64,000 bases of DNA. Origin: Alphaproteobacteria bacterium. GTDB taxonomy: Bacteria > Pseudomonadota > Alphaproteobacteria > Micavibrionales > Micavibrionaceae. This document shows positions 17,850-26,234 of this stretch, one piece after another. Made by a program: the position numbers and the translations under genes. The DNA is taken from contig JAGYOK010000003.1 in NCBI GenBank assembly GCA_018399685.1, positions 35,144-99,143 on the forward strand. The letters run 5' to 3'. Below the pieces are notes generated by a model, which saw nothing but the letters and a program-made list of their open reading frames with translations, made no database searches and had not been told where the DNA came from. The stretch's first letter is position 1; every line of letters starts with the position of its first letter.

Positions 17850-20639
17850 ATGAGTGATGACCTGACCCCTATAGATGTAACAGAAGATTCTCAGCCAAGT
17901 ATTTCGCTTGAAGAGGAGATGAAGCAGTCATATCTCGATTATGCGATGAGTGTAATCGTTTCTCGTGCGCTGCCCGATGTGCGCGATGGTTTAAAACCGG
18001 TGCACCGGCGCATTTTATATGCGATGCGTGTTGGTGGTTATACCTCTGATAAATCCTACAAAAAATCGGCTCGTATCGTCGGTGACGTTATGGGTAAGTA
18101 TCATCCGCACGGGGATGCCGCTATTTATGACTCACTGGTACGTATGGCTCAACCATGGTCATTGCGTCTCCCGCTTATAGACGGGCAGGGAAACTTTGGT
18201 TCGATGGACGGAGACAGTCCCGCGGCCATGCGTTATACCGAAGCGCGTCTTGAAAAAGCGGCAGAATGTGTGCTGCTGGACATTGATAAAGAAACCGTCG
18301 ACTTCCAACCCAACTATGATGAAAGCGAGAGGGAGCCAAACGTTCTTCCTTCAAGAGTTCCTAACTTGCTGGTCAATGGAGCAGGCGGTATCGCTGTGGG
18401 TATGGCAACCAACATTCCTCCCCATAATCTGGTCGAGGTGGTTAATGCTTGTTGTGCGATGGTCGAAAATCCGGACATCACAACTGAAGAAATTATGCAG
18501 ATTATACCGGGGCCGGACTTCCCAACGGGAGGGCAAATTCTTGGCCGGGTAGGCATTAACAGCGCATACCATACCGGAAACGGGTCAGTTAAGATGCGTG
18601 CCAAGACCTCGTTCGAGCAAATGGGCAAGCGTGAAGCTATTATCGTTCATGAAGTTCCTTATCAGGTTAACAAGGGGAAATTGCTTGAACGTCTGGGTGA
18701 GGTTGGCCGTGAAAAGATTGTTGAAGATATTCACGAAATTCGCGATGAGTCCGACCGTGAAGGTGTGCGCGTAGTTATTGAGCTTAAAGTAGGCGCAAAT
18801 GCGGATGTAGTGCTTAATCAGCTCTATAAATACACCGCTTTGCAAACGAACTTTGCCTGTAACATGGTGGCTTTACATAATGGTAAACCACAAATAATGA
18901 TTTTGCGCGACATGCTTAAAGCATTCGTTGCCTTCCGCGAAGAAGTTATTACAAGGCGGACAATCTATGATTTGGGCAAAGCACGTGACCGCGCGCATGT
19001 CTTGGCTGGTTTAGCGGTTGCCGTAACGAATATTGACGAAATTATTGCTTTAATTCGTAACGCCCCCAACCCGACTGTAGCGCGCGAGGGTTTGCTTGCA
19101 AAACGCTGGCCGGTTCATGATGTTGCCCCTATGATTGCTTTGATTGATGATCCTGAGTATCCGGTTCATGAGGACGGCACTTACCAGATGTCAGAGACGC
19201 AGGCGCGAGCCATTTTGGATTTACGTCTCCACAAACTCACAGGCCTTGAGCGTGAAAAAATCGGCGGAGAGCTGAAGGAAATTACGGATTTAATTTCAGA
19301 ATTGCTTTTGATCTTGAGAGATCGCTCCAAGCTGCTTGAGGTGTTGGTAGAGGAGCTAAAAGAGGTCAGAGATCGCTTTGGCACGCCACGCCGAACGCAG
19401 CTTGTAGACGCAGAATTCGAAGTTGACATCGAAGACCTTATCGCCCGTGAAGACATGGTAGTGACAATCACCCACGGAGGCTACGTCAAGCGCGTTCCGC
19501 TAAGCACCTACCGTGCACAGCGCCGTGGAGGTAAAGGGCGCTCTGGCATGTCAATGAAGGACGAGGATTTTATCTCTGATTTATTTGTGGCCAGCACGCA
19601 CACTCCGATTCTTTTCTTTACATCGCGTGGCCTTGTCCATCGAATGAAAGTATATCAGTTGCCTTTGGCTACGCCGCAAAGCAGAGGAAAAGCGCTGGTA
19701 AATCTGTTGCCGCTGGAAAAAGACGAAAACGTCAGTGTCTACCTGCGCATGCCCGAGGATGAAGATGTCTGGGACAGGCTGGATCTTATGTTTGCAACCA
19801 GCCATGGCTCGGTTCGTAGAAATAAACTCTCGGATTTCAAGAATATTCGCTCAAATGGTTTGATTGCCATGAAACTTGGTGATGATGAGAATCTGGTTTC
19901 TGTCCGTATATGTAAAGAAAATGAAGATGTGTTGCTGGCAACACGTAAGGGTAAAGCTATTCGCTTCCCTGTTACAGATGTTCGCGTGTTTACCGGTCGT
20001 ACTTCTACAGGTGTGCGTGGTATCAGAATTAAAGAAAAAGGCGATGAGGTTATCTCGATGTCAATTCTGAAACATGTTGATATGACACCGGAAGAACGCA
20101 TGGCTTACTTGAGAAGCGCGGATATGATGCTTGGATCTGCGCATGGTGAAGAAGCCACAGAAACAGAAATGAGTGATTTTCAGCTTTCCCCTGAGCGCTT
20201 TCAGGAGCTGTTTGAGCAAGAGCAGCTATTACTCACGGTTTCCAATAAAGGCTTTGGTAAACGCACATCCGCCTATGAATACCGTGTATCTGGTAGAGGG
20301 GGGCAGGGCGTTGCAAATATGTCTTTAACCCGTAAAAATGGTGGAAATGTTGTGGCAACCTTCCCTGTCACAGACAGCCACCAGATTATGCTGGTAACTG
20401 ATGGCGGCCAGTTGATCCGTACTCAGGTTAGCTCTATTCGTACTACAGGCAGGAGCGCTCAGGGCGTCACCATCTTCAAGGTTGATAAAGGTGAGAACGT
20501 CGTTTCTGTTGCCTGGCTTGTAGAAGACGAAGACGACGATGCAAATGATGATGTGGTAATCCCGGCAGATGAGGAAATTGCTACAGGCTCAAAAACTTCG
20601 GATGAATCTGACGTTATTATCCCGAACGAAGATGAGTAA
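17850..20639 (+). CDS. gyrA: DNA gyrase subunit A
   Basis: A 929-residue type II topoisomerase subunit. The breakage-reunion domain carries catalytic Tyr129 ([11 protein letters not shown]) and a C-terminal beta-pinwheel with GyrA-box-like [10 protein letters not shown]. The acidic C-terminal tail is DDDANDDVV. The quinolone-determining region reads [11 protein letters not shown]: the position of E. coli Ser83 is Ala90, while Asp87 is kept as Asp94. Context (ssb upstream, coaD 9 nt downstream) supports GyrA rather than ParC. Confidence 0.96.
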   Translation: MSDDLTPIDVTEDSQPSISLEEEMKQSYLDYAMSVIVSRALPDVRDGLKPVHRRILYAMRVGGYTSDKSYKKSARIVGDVMGKYHPHGDAAIYDSLVRMAQPWSLRLPLIDGQGNFGSMDGDSPAAMRYTEARLEKAAECVLLDIDKETVDFQPNYDESEREPNVLPSRVPNLLVNGAGGIAVGMATNIPPHNLVEVVNACCAMVENPDITTEEIMQIIPGPDFPTGGQILGRVGINSAYHTGNGSVKMRAKTSFEQMGKREAIIVHEVPYQVNKGKLLERLGEVGREKIVEDIHEIRDESDREGVRVVIELKVGANADVVLNQLYKYTALQTNFACNMVALHNGKPQIMILRDMLKAFVAFREEVITRRTIYDLGKARDRAHVLAGLAVAVTNIDEIIALIRNAPNPTVAREGLLAKRWPVHDVAPMIALIDDPEYPVHEDGTYQMSETQARAILDLRLHKLTGLEREKIGGELKEITDLISELLLILRDRSKLLEVLVEELKEVRDRFGTPRRTQLVDAEFEVDIEDLIAREDMVVTITHGGYVKRVPLSTYRAQRRGGKGRSGMSMKDEDFISDLFVASTHTPILFFTSRGLVHRMKVYQLPLATPQSRGKALVNLLPLEKDENVSVYLRMPEDEDVWDRLDLMFATSHGSVRRNKLSDFKNIRSNGLIAMKLGDDENLVSVRICKENEDVLLATRKGKAIRFPVTDVRVFTGRTSTGVRGIRIKEKGDEVISMSILKHVDMTPEERMAYLRSADMMLGSAHGEEATETEMSDFQLSPERFQELFEQEQLLLTVSNKGFGKRTSAYEYRVSGRGGQGVANMSLTRKNGGNVVATFPVTDSHQIMLVTDGGQLIRTQVSSIRTTGRSAQGVTIFKVDKGENVVSVAWLVEDEDDDANDDVVIPADEEIATGSKTSDESDVIIPNEDE

Positions 20640-20648
20640 GGGAAGTAT

Positions 20649-21161
20649 ATGAGTAGCTCAAATAAGTATATTACCGGTATATATCCCGGATCGTTTGATC
20701 CTGTCACAAAAGGACATTTGCATCTAATCGGCCGCGCCAGCCATATTGTCGATAAGCTGATTGTTGCTGTCGCCGAGAACGTCAACAAAAAACCGCTATT
20801 TTCATTAGAAGAGCGGTATGAAATGCTTAAGTGTGATATTGATCACATGATCGACAAGGGTTGTTGTGAAATTGAGGTAACAACTTTTAGCACGTTATTG
20901 GTTCATTATGCGGAAGAGGTTAAAGCTTCGTACATTATTAGAGGGCTGCGCGCTGTCTCTGACTTTGAATATGAATTTCAATTAACAGGTATGAATGCTA
21001 AATTAGACCCGGATATTGAGACATTATTCTTGATGGCTTCGGACAAGTGGCAGTTCGTATCCTCTTCTTTTGTAAAGGAAATTTCATACCTGCATGGTGA
21101 TGTTAGTGCCTTTGTAACCCCCCAGGTGGAAGAGCATTTAAATAAAAAGTTCAAAAATTAG
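20649..21161 (+). CDS. coaD: Pantetheine-phosphate adenylyltransferase
   Basis: A 170-residue nucleotidyltransferase catalysing 4'-phosphopantetheine + ATP to dephospho-CoA, the penultimate step of CoA synthesis. The signature GIYPGSFDPVTKGHLHLI carries the (T/H)xGH motif. The phosphopantetheine loop GLRAVSDFEYEFQ and the C-terminal VSSSFVKEIS ATP-binding motif are present. It starts 9 nt after gyrA and is likely cotranscribed. coaBC, another step of the pathway, is at the far end of the window. Confidence 0.95.
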   Translation: MSSSNKYITGIYPGSFDPVTKGHLHLIGRASHIVDKLIVAVAENVNKKPLFSLEERYEMLKCDIDHMIDKGCCEIEVTTFSTLLVHYAEEVKASYIIRGLRAVSDFEYEFQLTGMNAKLDPDIETLFLMASDKWQFVSSSFVKEISYLHGDVSAFVTPQVEEHLNKKFKN

Positions 21162-21172
21162 CACACAATAAC

Positions 21173-21201
21173 TTGACGAAAAGCAATGAAATCCATATTG
21201 T
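21173..21201 (+). promoter_or_regulatory. Sigma70-type promoter of tRNA-Lys
   Basis: The -35 TTGACG (21173-21178), a 17-nt spacer and the -10 TATTGT (21196-21201) lie 40 nt before the tRNA 5' end. Confidence 0.65.
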
Positions 21202-21240
21202 GCACCAATTCAAACGGTCACCCCGTTATTTTGATATAGT

Positions 21241-21316
21241 GATCGCGTAGCTCAGCCGGTAGAGCAACTGACTTTTAATCAGTAGGTCCGGGGTTCGAAT
21301 CCCCGCGCGATCACCA
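21241..21316 (+). tRNA. tRNA-Lys (anticodon TTT), integration target
   Basis: A 76-nt tRNA with encoded CCA. The acceptor GATCGCG pairs perfectly with CGCGATC, the D-arm contains AGCTCAGCCGGTAGAGC, and the anticodon stem ACTGA/TCAGT encloses CTTTTAA (anticodon TTT). The T-arm is GGGGTTCGAATCCCC. The 3' 47 nt are duplicated at 26676-26722, so the tRNA is the attachment site of the integrated element and was left intact by insertion. Confidence 0.95.
21270..21316 (+). repeat. attL: 47-bp direct repeat copy 1
   Basis: Begins GACTTTTAATCAGTAGG in the anticodon arm and ends with the encoded CCA plus its preceding bases. It is identical to 26676-26722. Integration replaced the 3' half of the tRNA with the element-borne identical copy, so the gene stays functional. 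Confidence 0.92.
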
Positions 21317-21340
21317 CTTTCCCGCTAATCGACATTCTCA

Positions 21341-21360
21341 TGGGACACTGGTGGGGCACT
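21341..21360 (+). promoter_or_regulatory. Integrase arm-type repeats, left end
   Basis: TGGGACACT (21341-21349) and TGGGGCACT (21352-21360) repeat with an 11-bp period just inside attL. Inverted copies lie at 21498-21506 (AGTGCCCCA) and, less exactly, 21487-21495. The same motif recurs at the right end. Arm-type binding sites for the integrase N-terminal domain are the simplest reading. The rest of 21317-21639 is AT-rich and should hold the integrase promoter; no other gene is visible. Confidence 0.6.
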
Positions 21361-21639
21361 AAGCAGCAAGAAGCTGCAACAATCCATACAAATAATTCAT
21401 TCATTATTTTTCTGTTACGAAACCTATATATTTTAGGGCTTTGTAGGTGGAAACATGAACAGGTTTTGAGTGCTTTTTGGGCTTTTAATGCCCCTCGAGT
21501 GCCCCATACGATAGTTTTTATATTCTAAATTATTGTTATAAAACGTTAATAATAATTATACCTACTGATTGTATGTCAGTGGTTGCTATTTCTTGCTGTT
21601 TATTATAGCCTTTTGTAATTCGCAGGCGAAGGGATGAAT

Positions 21640-22704
21640 ATGGCAAACATAGAAAAGCGAAAAAATGGAGACGGTGAGGTATCATATAGGGTAAAAGTAC
21701 GCCTCAAAGGATACCCAGCGCAATCTGCGACATTTAAGCGTTTAACTGATGCTAAAAAATGGGCGGTGCACACAGAGGCCAGTATCAGAGAAGGGCGCCA
21801 TTTCAAGCACGCAGAAGCCAAAAAGCACACAGTTGCAGACCTAGTAGACCGCTACATTAAACAAGTAGTGCCCCGTAAAGGTAAAAGCGCAGCGCGAGAT
21901 TATAAGCAACAACTCGAATACTGGAAAAGCGAGTTAGGACATGTGCTGTTATCAGATTTAACTGCGGCGGCTATTGTAGAAAAACGTGAGATACTCGCTA
22001 GCGGCATGACCAATAGAGGCCAAAGAAGTCCCGCAACAGTTAATCGTTACCTTTCATCCTTAAGCCATGCTTGCACTATTGCTGTGAAAGAATGGGGGTG
22101 GATGGAGGATAGCCCTGTGCGTAAAGTTTCTAAGCTCAAAGAACCTAGAGGCCGAGTGCGTTTTTTGAGCGATGAAGAAAGAACTGCATTGCTTGAGAGT
22201 AGTAAAAACACTTCGTACCCGCACTTACATTTAATCGTAGTGCTAGCGTTAAGCACGGGAGCGCGTAAGGGCGAGATAATGAATCTGCGCTGGGGTGATA
22301 TAGATAAAGCCAGAACAAAAATCATATTACACGAAACGAAAAACGGAGAGCGTAGGGTAATTCCCTTAACGGGATATGCAAAGCAGCTTATTTTAGAGCA
22401 TGAGAAGGTTCGCCGTATTGATACGGATATGCTTTTTCCATCCAAAACAGGCCGCACTCCATTTGATATAAAAAAGAGCTGGAATGCTGCGCTGGATGCG
22501 GCAGAAATTAAAGATTTCCGTTTCCATGATTTGCGTCATAGTGCTGCAAGTTATCTCGCAATGAATGGTGCAAGCCCAGCGGAGATAGCGGGTGTCTTAG
22601 GCCATAAGACCCTGCAAATGGTCAAACGCTACGCCCATTTATCAGAGGCTCATACAAGCTCTGTTGTGGAAAGCATGAACGAAAGGATTTTTGGAAGTGA
22701 GTGA
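21640..22704 (+). CDS. int: Tyrosine recombinase (phage-type integrase)
   Basis: A 354-residue site-specific recombinase. The N-terminal arm-binding region (KNGDGEVSYRVKVRLKGYPA) is followed by a core-binding SAM-like domain and a catalytic domain with Arg209 (TGARKGEIMNLRW), His296-x-x-Arg299 (FHDLRHSAASY), His322 (LGHKT) and nucleophile Tyr331 (KRYAHLS). The ATG at 21640 has an AAGGG site 6 nt upstream and is preferred over 21634. It lies next to the tRNA-Lys attL, in the usual outward-to-inward orientation, and should catalyse integration and excision at the 47-bp att core. Confidence 0.95.
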   Translation: MANIEKRKNGDGEVSYRVKVRLKGYPAQSATFKRLTDAKKWAVHTEASIREGRHFKHAEAKKHTVADLVDRYIKQVVPRKGKSAARDYKQQLEYWKSELGHVLLSDLTAAAIVEKREILASGMTNRGQRSPATVNRYLSSLSHACTIAVKEWGWMEDSPVRKVSKLKEPRGRVRFLSDEERTALLESSKNTSYPHLHLIVVLALSTGARKGEIMNLRWGDIDKARTKIILHETKNGERRVIPLTGYAKQLILEHEKVRRIDTDMLFPSKTGRTPFDIKKSWNAALDAAEIKDFRFHDLRHSAASYLAMNGASPAEIAGVLGHKTLQMVKRYAHLSEAHTSSVVESMNERIFGSE

Positions 22705-23332
22705 AGAGGATATTAAATATCAGCTACAGCAACTTTTTATAGACTTCAATATTCAAGAACCGCCTAATTTTTATGAAGAATTTATGTCTGTGCTTTTCTT
22801 CCCTAAATCTGTGTTAGAGAGTATGAAAAATCAGCGCAATATGGGTTTCCTTAGAGCTTTAAATAATTATGAGAAAGACTACCATGATCTAAAAAACAGT
22901 TTAGAAACAGCATTAGAGATATTGAAAACTCCACTTTTTAGGCAGCAACTATCATTCTGTTTTTATAAAAACTTAAACGAAGACAAAAAGGATAAGGGGG
23001 CAGAAGAATATTCTAAGAAGGAACTGGATGAATATATTTCAGGAATAAAACAAATAGAGGAACTACTTAATGAGAGTCAAGACAGGTTCACTCTTCCCAA
23101 AAAAAAGCCCGGACCTCAAAATAAAAATAAACTTATATTAGCCTCTAATTTGGGTTTTTTAATGATACATGCGTTAGAAAAATTTCCAACGACAACACAA
23201 GAAGGGTTTTTTGAACGGTTATATCTCATTGCTTGTGAAGAAATCGGTATATCATCCCCAGGAGATACTGACAGAATAATGTCTAAGACAATAAAAGACC
23301 TAAAGCAGATTCATAACTACGAAGCCTGTTAA
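22697..23332 (+). CDS. Unknown element gene overlapping integrase
   Basis: A 211-residue unrecognised protein that overlaps the end of int by 8 nt, starting at GTG 22697, which suggests translational coupling. Composition is Lys/Glu/Asn-rich with many predicted helices. A proline-rich basic stretch (TLPKKKPGPQNKNK) lies near residue 135, followed by a hydrophobic helix. There is no signal peptide or transmembrane segment. Its coupling to int suggests a role in integration control or a carried function, but no family could be recognised. Confidence 0.7.
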   Translation: MSEEDIKYQLQQLFIDFNIQEPPNFYEEFMSVLFFPKSVLESMKNQRNMGFLRALNNYEKDYHDLKNSLETALEILKTPLFRQQLSFCFYKNLNEDKKDKGAEEYSKKELDEYISGIKQIEELLNESQDRFTLPKKKPGPQNKNKLILASNLGFLMIHALEKFPTTTQEGFFERLYLIACEEIGISSPGDTDRIMSKTIKDLKQIHNYEAC

Positions 23333-23387
23333 ATAAACAGCAAAAAGTGCTAATAACTCACTGCTCCATATTTTTTTGTATATGCAA

Positions 23388-23449
23388 ATATGCTCCTGAA
23401 TCGACAACACACATGAGAGTTGTTGAATAACTCTAAAAAAGGAGCATAT
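23388..23449 (+). promoter_or_regulatory. Hairpin that would sequester the ribosome binding site
   Basis: ATATGCTCCT (23388-23397) is the exact reverse complement of AGGAGCATAT (23440-23449), which contains the Shine-Dalgarno GGAG and abuts the start codon of the next gene. A second stem ACAAC/GTTGT (23404-23408 with 23419-23423) sits inside the loop. In RNA this fold would hide the ribosome binding site of the AlpA-like gene, implying translational control or an antisense-type switch. Confidence 0.55.
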
Positions 23450-23647
23450 ATGATGCCAAACTATCTAACAGTTAAGCAGATGGCTGCAAAACATCCTGCA
23501 TTTAGCGAATCCTCTATTCGTTATCATATTTTCAACGAAACAAAGAACGGTTTGGACAAAGCGATTAAGCGCGTTGGACGCAAAATCCTTATCAACGAAG
23601 ATTTATTCTTTGAGTGGTTGGAAGGCCAGGATGGAAGTGCAGCATGA
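23450..23647 (+). CDS. Small HTH/AlpA-like DNA-binding protein
   Basis: A 65-residue protein with a putative winged-helix/excisionase pattern: NYLTVKQMAAKHPAFSESSI, then IRYHIFN and a C-terminal KRVGRKILINEDLFFEWLEG strand-helix. This layout is typical of AlpA or MerR-like excisionases that bind att arms and activate int. A second ATG three bases on (23453) has better spacing (8 nt) from GGAG at 23441-23444. The upstream TTG at 23420 was rejected because it would place the RBS inside the gene. Confidence 0.75.
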   Translation: MMPNYLTVKQMAAKHPAFSESSIRYHIFNETKNGLDKAIKRVGRKILINEDLFFEWLEGQDGSAA

Positions 23648-23742
23648 AACGGCTGTTCAGTCCAGATGCAGAAAAAATAAACAGACAAGAGTTAAGGTGC
23701 TGGTTTAATGCCAGCCCCTCGCTCATGCCTCATAAAAAATAA
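23644..23742 (+). CDS. Possible 32-residue peptide overlapping AlpA-like gene
   Basis: An ATG at 23644 overlaps the stop of the preceding gene as ATGA and opens a 32-residue frame (MKRLFSPDAEKINRQELRCW and onward) ending at 23742. The tight 4-nt overlap suggests translational coupling, but the peptide has no recognisable family and could be chance. Confidence 0.35.
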   Translation: MKRLFSPDAEKINRQELRCWFNASPSLMPHKK

Positions 23743-23754
23743 GAGCTAGGGGTT

Positions 23755-23928
23755 ATGGACAAAAACCTTACTACAAAAGAGGCCTCGTTATTCTTGAACG
23801 TGTCAGTAAAAACTATGGAGCGTTGGAGAAAAGAGAAGCGCAGCCCGCCATATTACAAAAACGGGCGTATTATCCGCTATTCCTTAAACGACTTAAAGAA
23901 ATGGCAAGACGATCACAAACAGACCTAG
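23755..23928 (+). CDS. Helix-turn-helix (HTH_17/excisionase type) protein
   Basis: A 57-residue protein: LTTKEASLFLNVSVKTMERW is a MerR-like HTH, followed by the wing YYKNGRIIRYSLNDLKKWQ. This is the standard HTH_17/excisionase architecture. A GCTAGGGG site precedes ATG 23755. It is the second small DNA-binding protein directly upstream of the replication-like gene, so it may control excision or rep expression. It is below 60 residues and easily missed. Confidence 0.8.
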   Translation: MDKNLTTKEASLFLNVSVKTMERWRKEKRSPPYYKNGRIIRYSLNDLKKWQDDHKQT

Positions 23929-23966
23929 ACGAACTTAGCCCCTCACTTTGAGCGGAAACAATAAGC

Positions 23967-24596
23967 ATGATTGAAAAAAGAAAAAACACAAGAAATACAG
24001 GCACAAGCGAACAATTTGTATTACCCAGCGATTCAATATCGCACATATATAGTATGGGCAAAAAACACTATGCGCGCCCGACAAAATACTTAACCGCTAA
24101 ACAAGTCGACAGGCTCTTTATTGCATGTGAAAAAGCCTACGCGCTGGGGCATCCTTTAAACAGGTTTTTTACTATTCAATATAATGATTATGCGACCCCT
24201 AAAAAGCCCCAGAAAGTCATAACAAATATTTTAGAACATACTCGTAAATGGCTGCAAAGACGTAACTTGCCTGTTGCCTATATCTATGTTTTGGAGAATG
24301 GCAAATATAAAGGCATTCACGCACATATTCTTGTTCATATCCCGCCTAACTATCAGGTTGATTATAAACGCGCATTAAGGAACTGGGTTCCCTTTGAATG
24401 GTCAAAACAGCGTATCAATACAAAAACAATAAGGTATCCGAGTTTTGGAGATTTACACCCTCTGAATAGCATATATGGGACGTTACGTTATATGTGTAAG
24501 GGAATAGATGAACGCACGCCCATACATAGCATAAAGCCCGGGTACCAAGGTATAATATATGGCCAGAGATATGGGATTAGTCTTTCATTGAGATAA
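23967..24596 (+). CDS. HUH-type replication initiator-like protein
   Basis: A 209-residue protein with rolling-circle Rep-like motifs in order: motif 1-like NRFFTIQYND (65-74); motif 2 GIHAHILVHIP with the metal-binding His118-x-His120 pair; and motif 3-like IYGTLRYMCKG (169-179), with candidate catalytic Tyr170 or Tyr175 and Lys178. This suggests an HUH endonuclease that nicks one strand to start rolling-circle replication. It is shorter than most Reps and has no helicase domain. A nested hairpin lies 5 nt downstream. The family call is inference from motifs. Confidence 0.65.
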   Translation: MIEKRKNTRNTGTSEQFVLPSDSISHIYSMGKKHYARPTKYLTAKQVDRLFIACEKAYALGHPLNRFFTIQYNDYATPKKPQKVITNILEHTRKWLQRRNLPVAYIYVLENGKYKGIHAHILVHIPPNYQVDYKRALRNWVPFEWSKQRINTKTIRYPSFGDLHPLNSIYGTLRYMCKGIDERTPIHSIKPGYQGIIYGQRYGISLSLR

Positions 24597-24600
24597 AAAA

Positions 24601-24676
24601 ATATTGTGAGCCTGCGAAGCGAAGCTGCTTCCAAGCAGCAAAGCGAGCGAGAGCAGGCGAACTAAAGGCTCAATAT
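24601..24676. repeat. Nested inverted repeat after rep (candidate origin)
   Basis: Outer arms 24601-24613 and 24666-24676 pair (AGGCTCAATAT against ATATTGTGAGCCT, with a 2-nt bulge). Alternative inner arms are GCCTGC (24610-24615) with GCAGGC (24653-24658), and an apical GCTGCT/AGCAGC stem with a TCCA loop. The cruciform-like shape directly behind an HUH-type gene suggests a nicking or single-strand origin. A terminator is less likely because no T run follows. Confidence 0.55.
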
Positions 24677-24697
24677 ATCTTAACGAAAGGAACTACA

Positions 24698-24715
24698 GCA
24701 CCCCGCAAGGGGTGC
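24698..24715 (+). repeat. GCAA-tetraloop hairpin before XRE gene
   Basis: A 7-bp perfect stem GCACCCC/GGGGTGC closed by a GNRA tetraloop GCAA ends 29 nt before the XRE start codon. It could stabilise the mRNA 5' leader or form part of the adjacent origin structure. Confidence 0.5.
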
Positions 24716-24744
24716 CCTACAGATTACAAAAAAAGGAAAAGGCA

Positions 24745-25014
24745 ATGAAAGTTAATGTCGTAGATGGAAGGCAGCTCAGGGCTGGGCGGGTTATTCTGGG
24801 TATGAATATGGACGAATTAGCAAAAGTCGCTGGAATAAGCCGCAATAGCGTCTCACGTGTTGAAAATCTGAAGACACTTCCATTGCATGCTTGGGCTGCA
24901 GATAGAATGGCTGAAGCACTACAGGAAAGAGGTGTTATTTTTACCGTTGATAACGATGAAATAGGAGCAGCCTTTTCTGCTCCAAATAAAAGGGTAAGAA
25001 AATATCCTTGGTAG
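24745..25014 (+). CDS. XRE family regulator of the element
   Basis: An 89-residue protein with an XRE helix-turn-helix (RVILGMNMDELAKVAGISRN, then SVSRVENLKTLP). The C-terminal extension (ALQERGVIFTVDNDEIGAAF) resembles the 'GVxFxxDNxxG' strand seen in small phage-type XRE regulators. The start at 24745 has an AAAAGGAAAAGGC site; the upstream frame from 24712 lies in the hairpin leader and is less likely. It probably represses element functions. A perfect palindrome lies about 85 nt downstream (25100-25111). Confidence 0.8.
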   Translation: MKVNVVDGRQLRAGRVILGMNMDELAKVAGISRNSVSRVENLKTLPLHAWAADRMAEALQERGVIFTVDNDEIGAAFSAPNKRVRKYPW

Positions 25015-25099
25015 CCCTAAGTTGGCATTTTGATGATTTATTAGCAGTCAATATATAGGGTAAAGTATTGGTTTATGTCCTATTGTAAGGTTGTCAAAA

Positions 25100-25111
25100 A
25101 CACAATTGTGT
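25100..25111. promoter_or_regulatory. Perfect palindrome ACACAATTGTGT
   Basis: A 12-bp perfect palindrome in the intergenic stretch after the XRE gene and before the converging lipoprotein gene. It is a candidate operator for a dimeric HTH protein. A 13-bp direct repeat GAGTCCATAAAAA follows at 25166-25178 and 25192-25204. Confidence 0.4.
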
Positions 25112-25221
25112 CACAACTACGAGAAAGCACCTGTTCATTCTACGAAGCGATTACAATAGTTTTTTGAGTCCATAAAAAGGCATAATTTTCCGAGTCCATA
25201 AAAAAGGTAGAAATAAAACAC

Positions 25222-25776
25222 TCAGAAAATGTTCTGTGCTTGCAAAACACCCTCAAAATATGTAGCCGGTACAGTTATAACAATACTTCCCTTTTGTCCT
25301 ATAATTTTAACCTCATAATTTGTATAGCCTTTAGCTAATTCGTTTACTTTACCCTTTGTTAGGTTGATTCCGACCGTCTCACGCACAGAACAACCGTCAT
25401 AACTGGAACAAGCTCCGACATCTCTCGATATTTTTACTAAATCAAGTTTCTTACCGTTGCTATAAGCACTATCCAAAAAAGACCAATCGTCTAAAGAAGC
25501 CACTACGTAAAGCTGGATTCTGTCGAAATCTTTGACGCTTTTTCCTTTCTTCCAAGTTCTAAGTGAATACATGTGACCAAAAACATTTTGGTCAGCAAAA
25601 ATTATAGGGCCGTTGATTGTCGTAACATTTTCATGTTTGTCATAGTCTATTTCTGTATGCTCCAAGACAGCCGTTGAATTGTGTGGGTCAATTACAGGTA
25701 TATTAGCCATTTCGGCGATTGTATGGCCACAAGCAGTAAGAAATAGCATAGCTAATAAAGCAACAAATTTTCTCAT
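25222..25776 (-). CDS. Element-borne putative lipoprotein
   Basis: A 184-residue protein with a lipoprotein signal peptide: MRKFVALLAMLFLTACG, lipobox LTAC, predicted lipidation at Cys16. The mature part is beta-rich with two adjacent Cys-containing segments (GACSSYDGCSVRE) that could form a disulfide. No family was recognised. The gene follows the upstream exported protein with no gap, so the two are translationally coupled and likely act together at the envelope. Being on a mobile element, the pair may alter phage entry or surface properties; that is inference. Confidence 0.75.
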   Translation of the reverse strand: MRKFVALLAMLFLTACGHTIAEMANIPVIDPHNSTAVLEHTEIDYDKHENVTTINGPIIFADQNVFGHMYSLRTWKKGKSVKDFDRIQLYVVASLDDWSFLDSAYSNGKKLDLVKISRDVGACSSYDGCSVRETVGINLTKGKVNELAKGYTNYEVKIIGQKGSIVITVPATYFEGVLQAQNIF

Positions 25777-26202
25777 TTATTTATCCTCAAGAAAGCTAGG
25801 GTTGTTGATACGAAATTCCAGTGCCTTCAAATACAAAGTCCAGCCATTACGACCACGCTTTACATACTCTGCGTTGCTAATTTTGCCTCTTTCATAAGCT
25901 TGTGCATTTTTCATAGCCCTTTCCCGCATAGATGTAATCAAATCGGGATATACAACAAAAGGACTAACTCTTTCATTTATTAGGGCCGTTATGCATTCTG
26001 TTATAGCAACGGCTTCGTCTGGTTTTGTTTCTTCAGGCTTTTTGCCGTTCCCGCATTTTTCTGGAATGATAGGAATAACTGTTTCCCAAGCGCTTAGTTC
26101 TTTTTGAACCCTCGGGGAAACAGAGTCAGCTTTTGATACTGTTGAGAAAAATAAGAATGAAGCTATAAAAGCCCCAAATAGAATAGTTTTAAGACATTGC
26201 AT
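25777..26202 (-). CDS. Element-borne exported protein
   Basis: A 141-residue protein with an N-terminal signal peptide (TILFGAFIASFLFFSTVSKA, cleavage after SKA). The mature part is mostly helical with two Cys (EKCGNGKK and AITECIT) likely forming a disulfide in the periplasm, and a C-terminal basic helical segment. No family was recognised. A good AAAGGGAG site precedes the ATG. Its stop is immediately adjacent to the lipoprotein start (0-nt gap), so the genes form a cargo pair. The long hairpin region lies upstream. Confidence 0.75.
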   Translation of the reverse strand: MQCLKTILFGAFIASFLFFSTVSKADSVSPRVQKELSAWETVIPIIPEKCGNGKKPEETKPDEAVAITECITALINERVSPFVVYPDLITSMRERAMKNAQAYERGKISNAEYVKRGRNGWTLYLKALEFRINNPSFLEDK

Positions 26203-26234
26203 AATTATAGACTCCCTTTTTCTAAGAAACTAAC

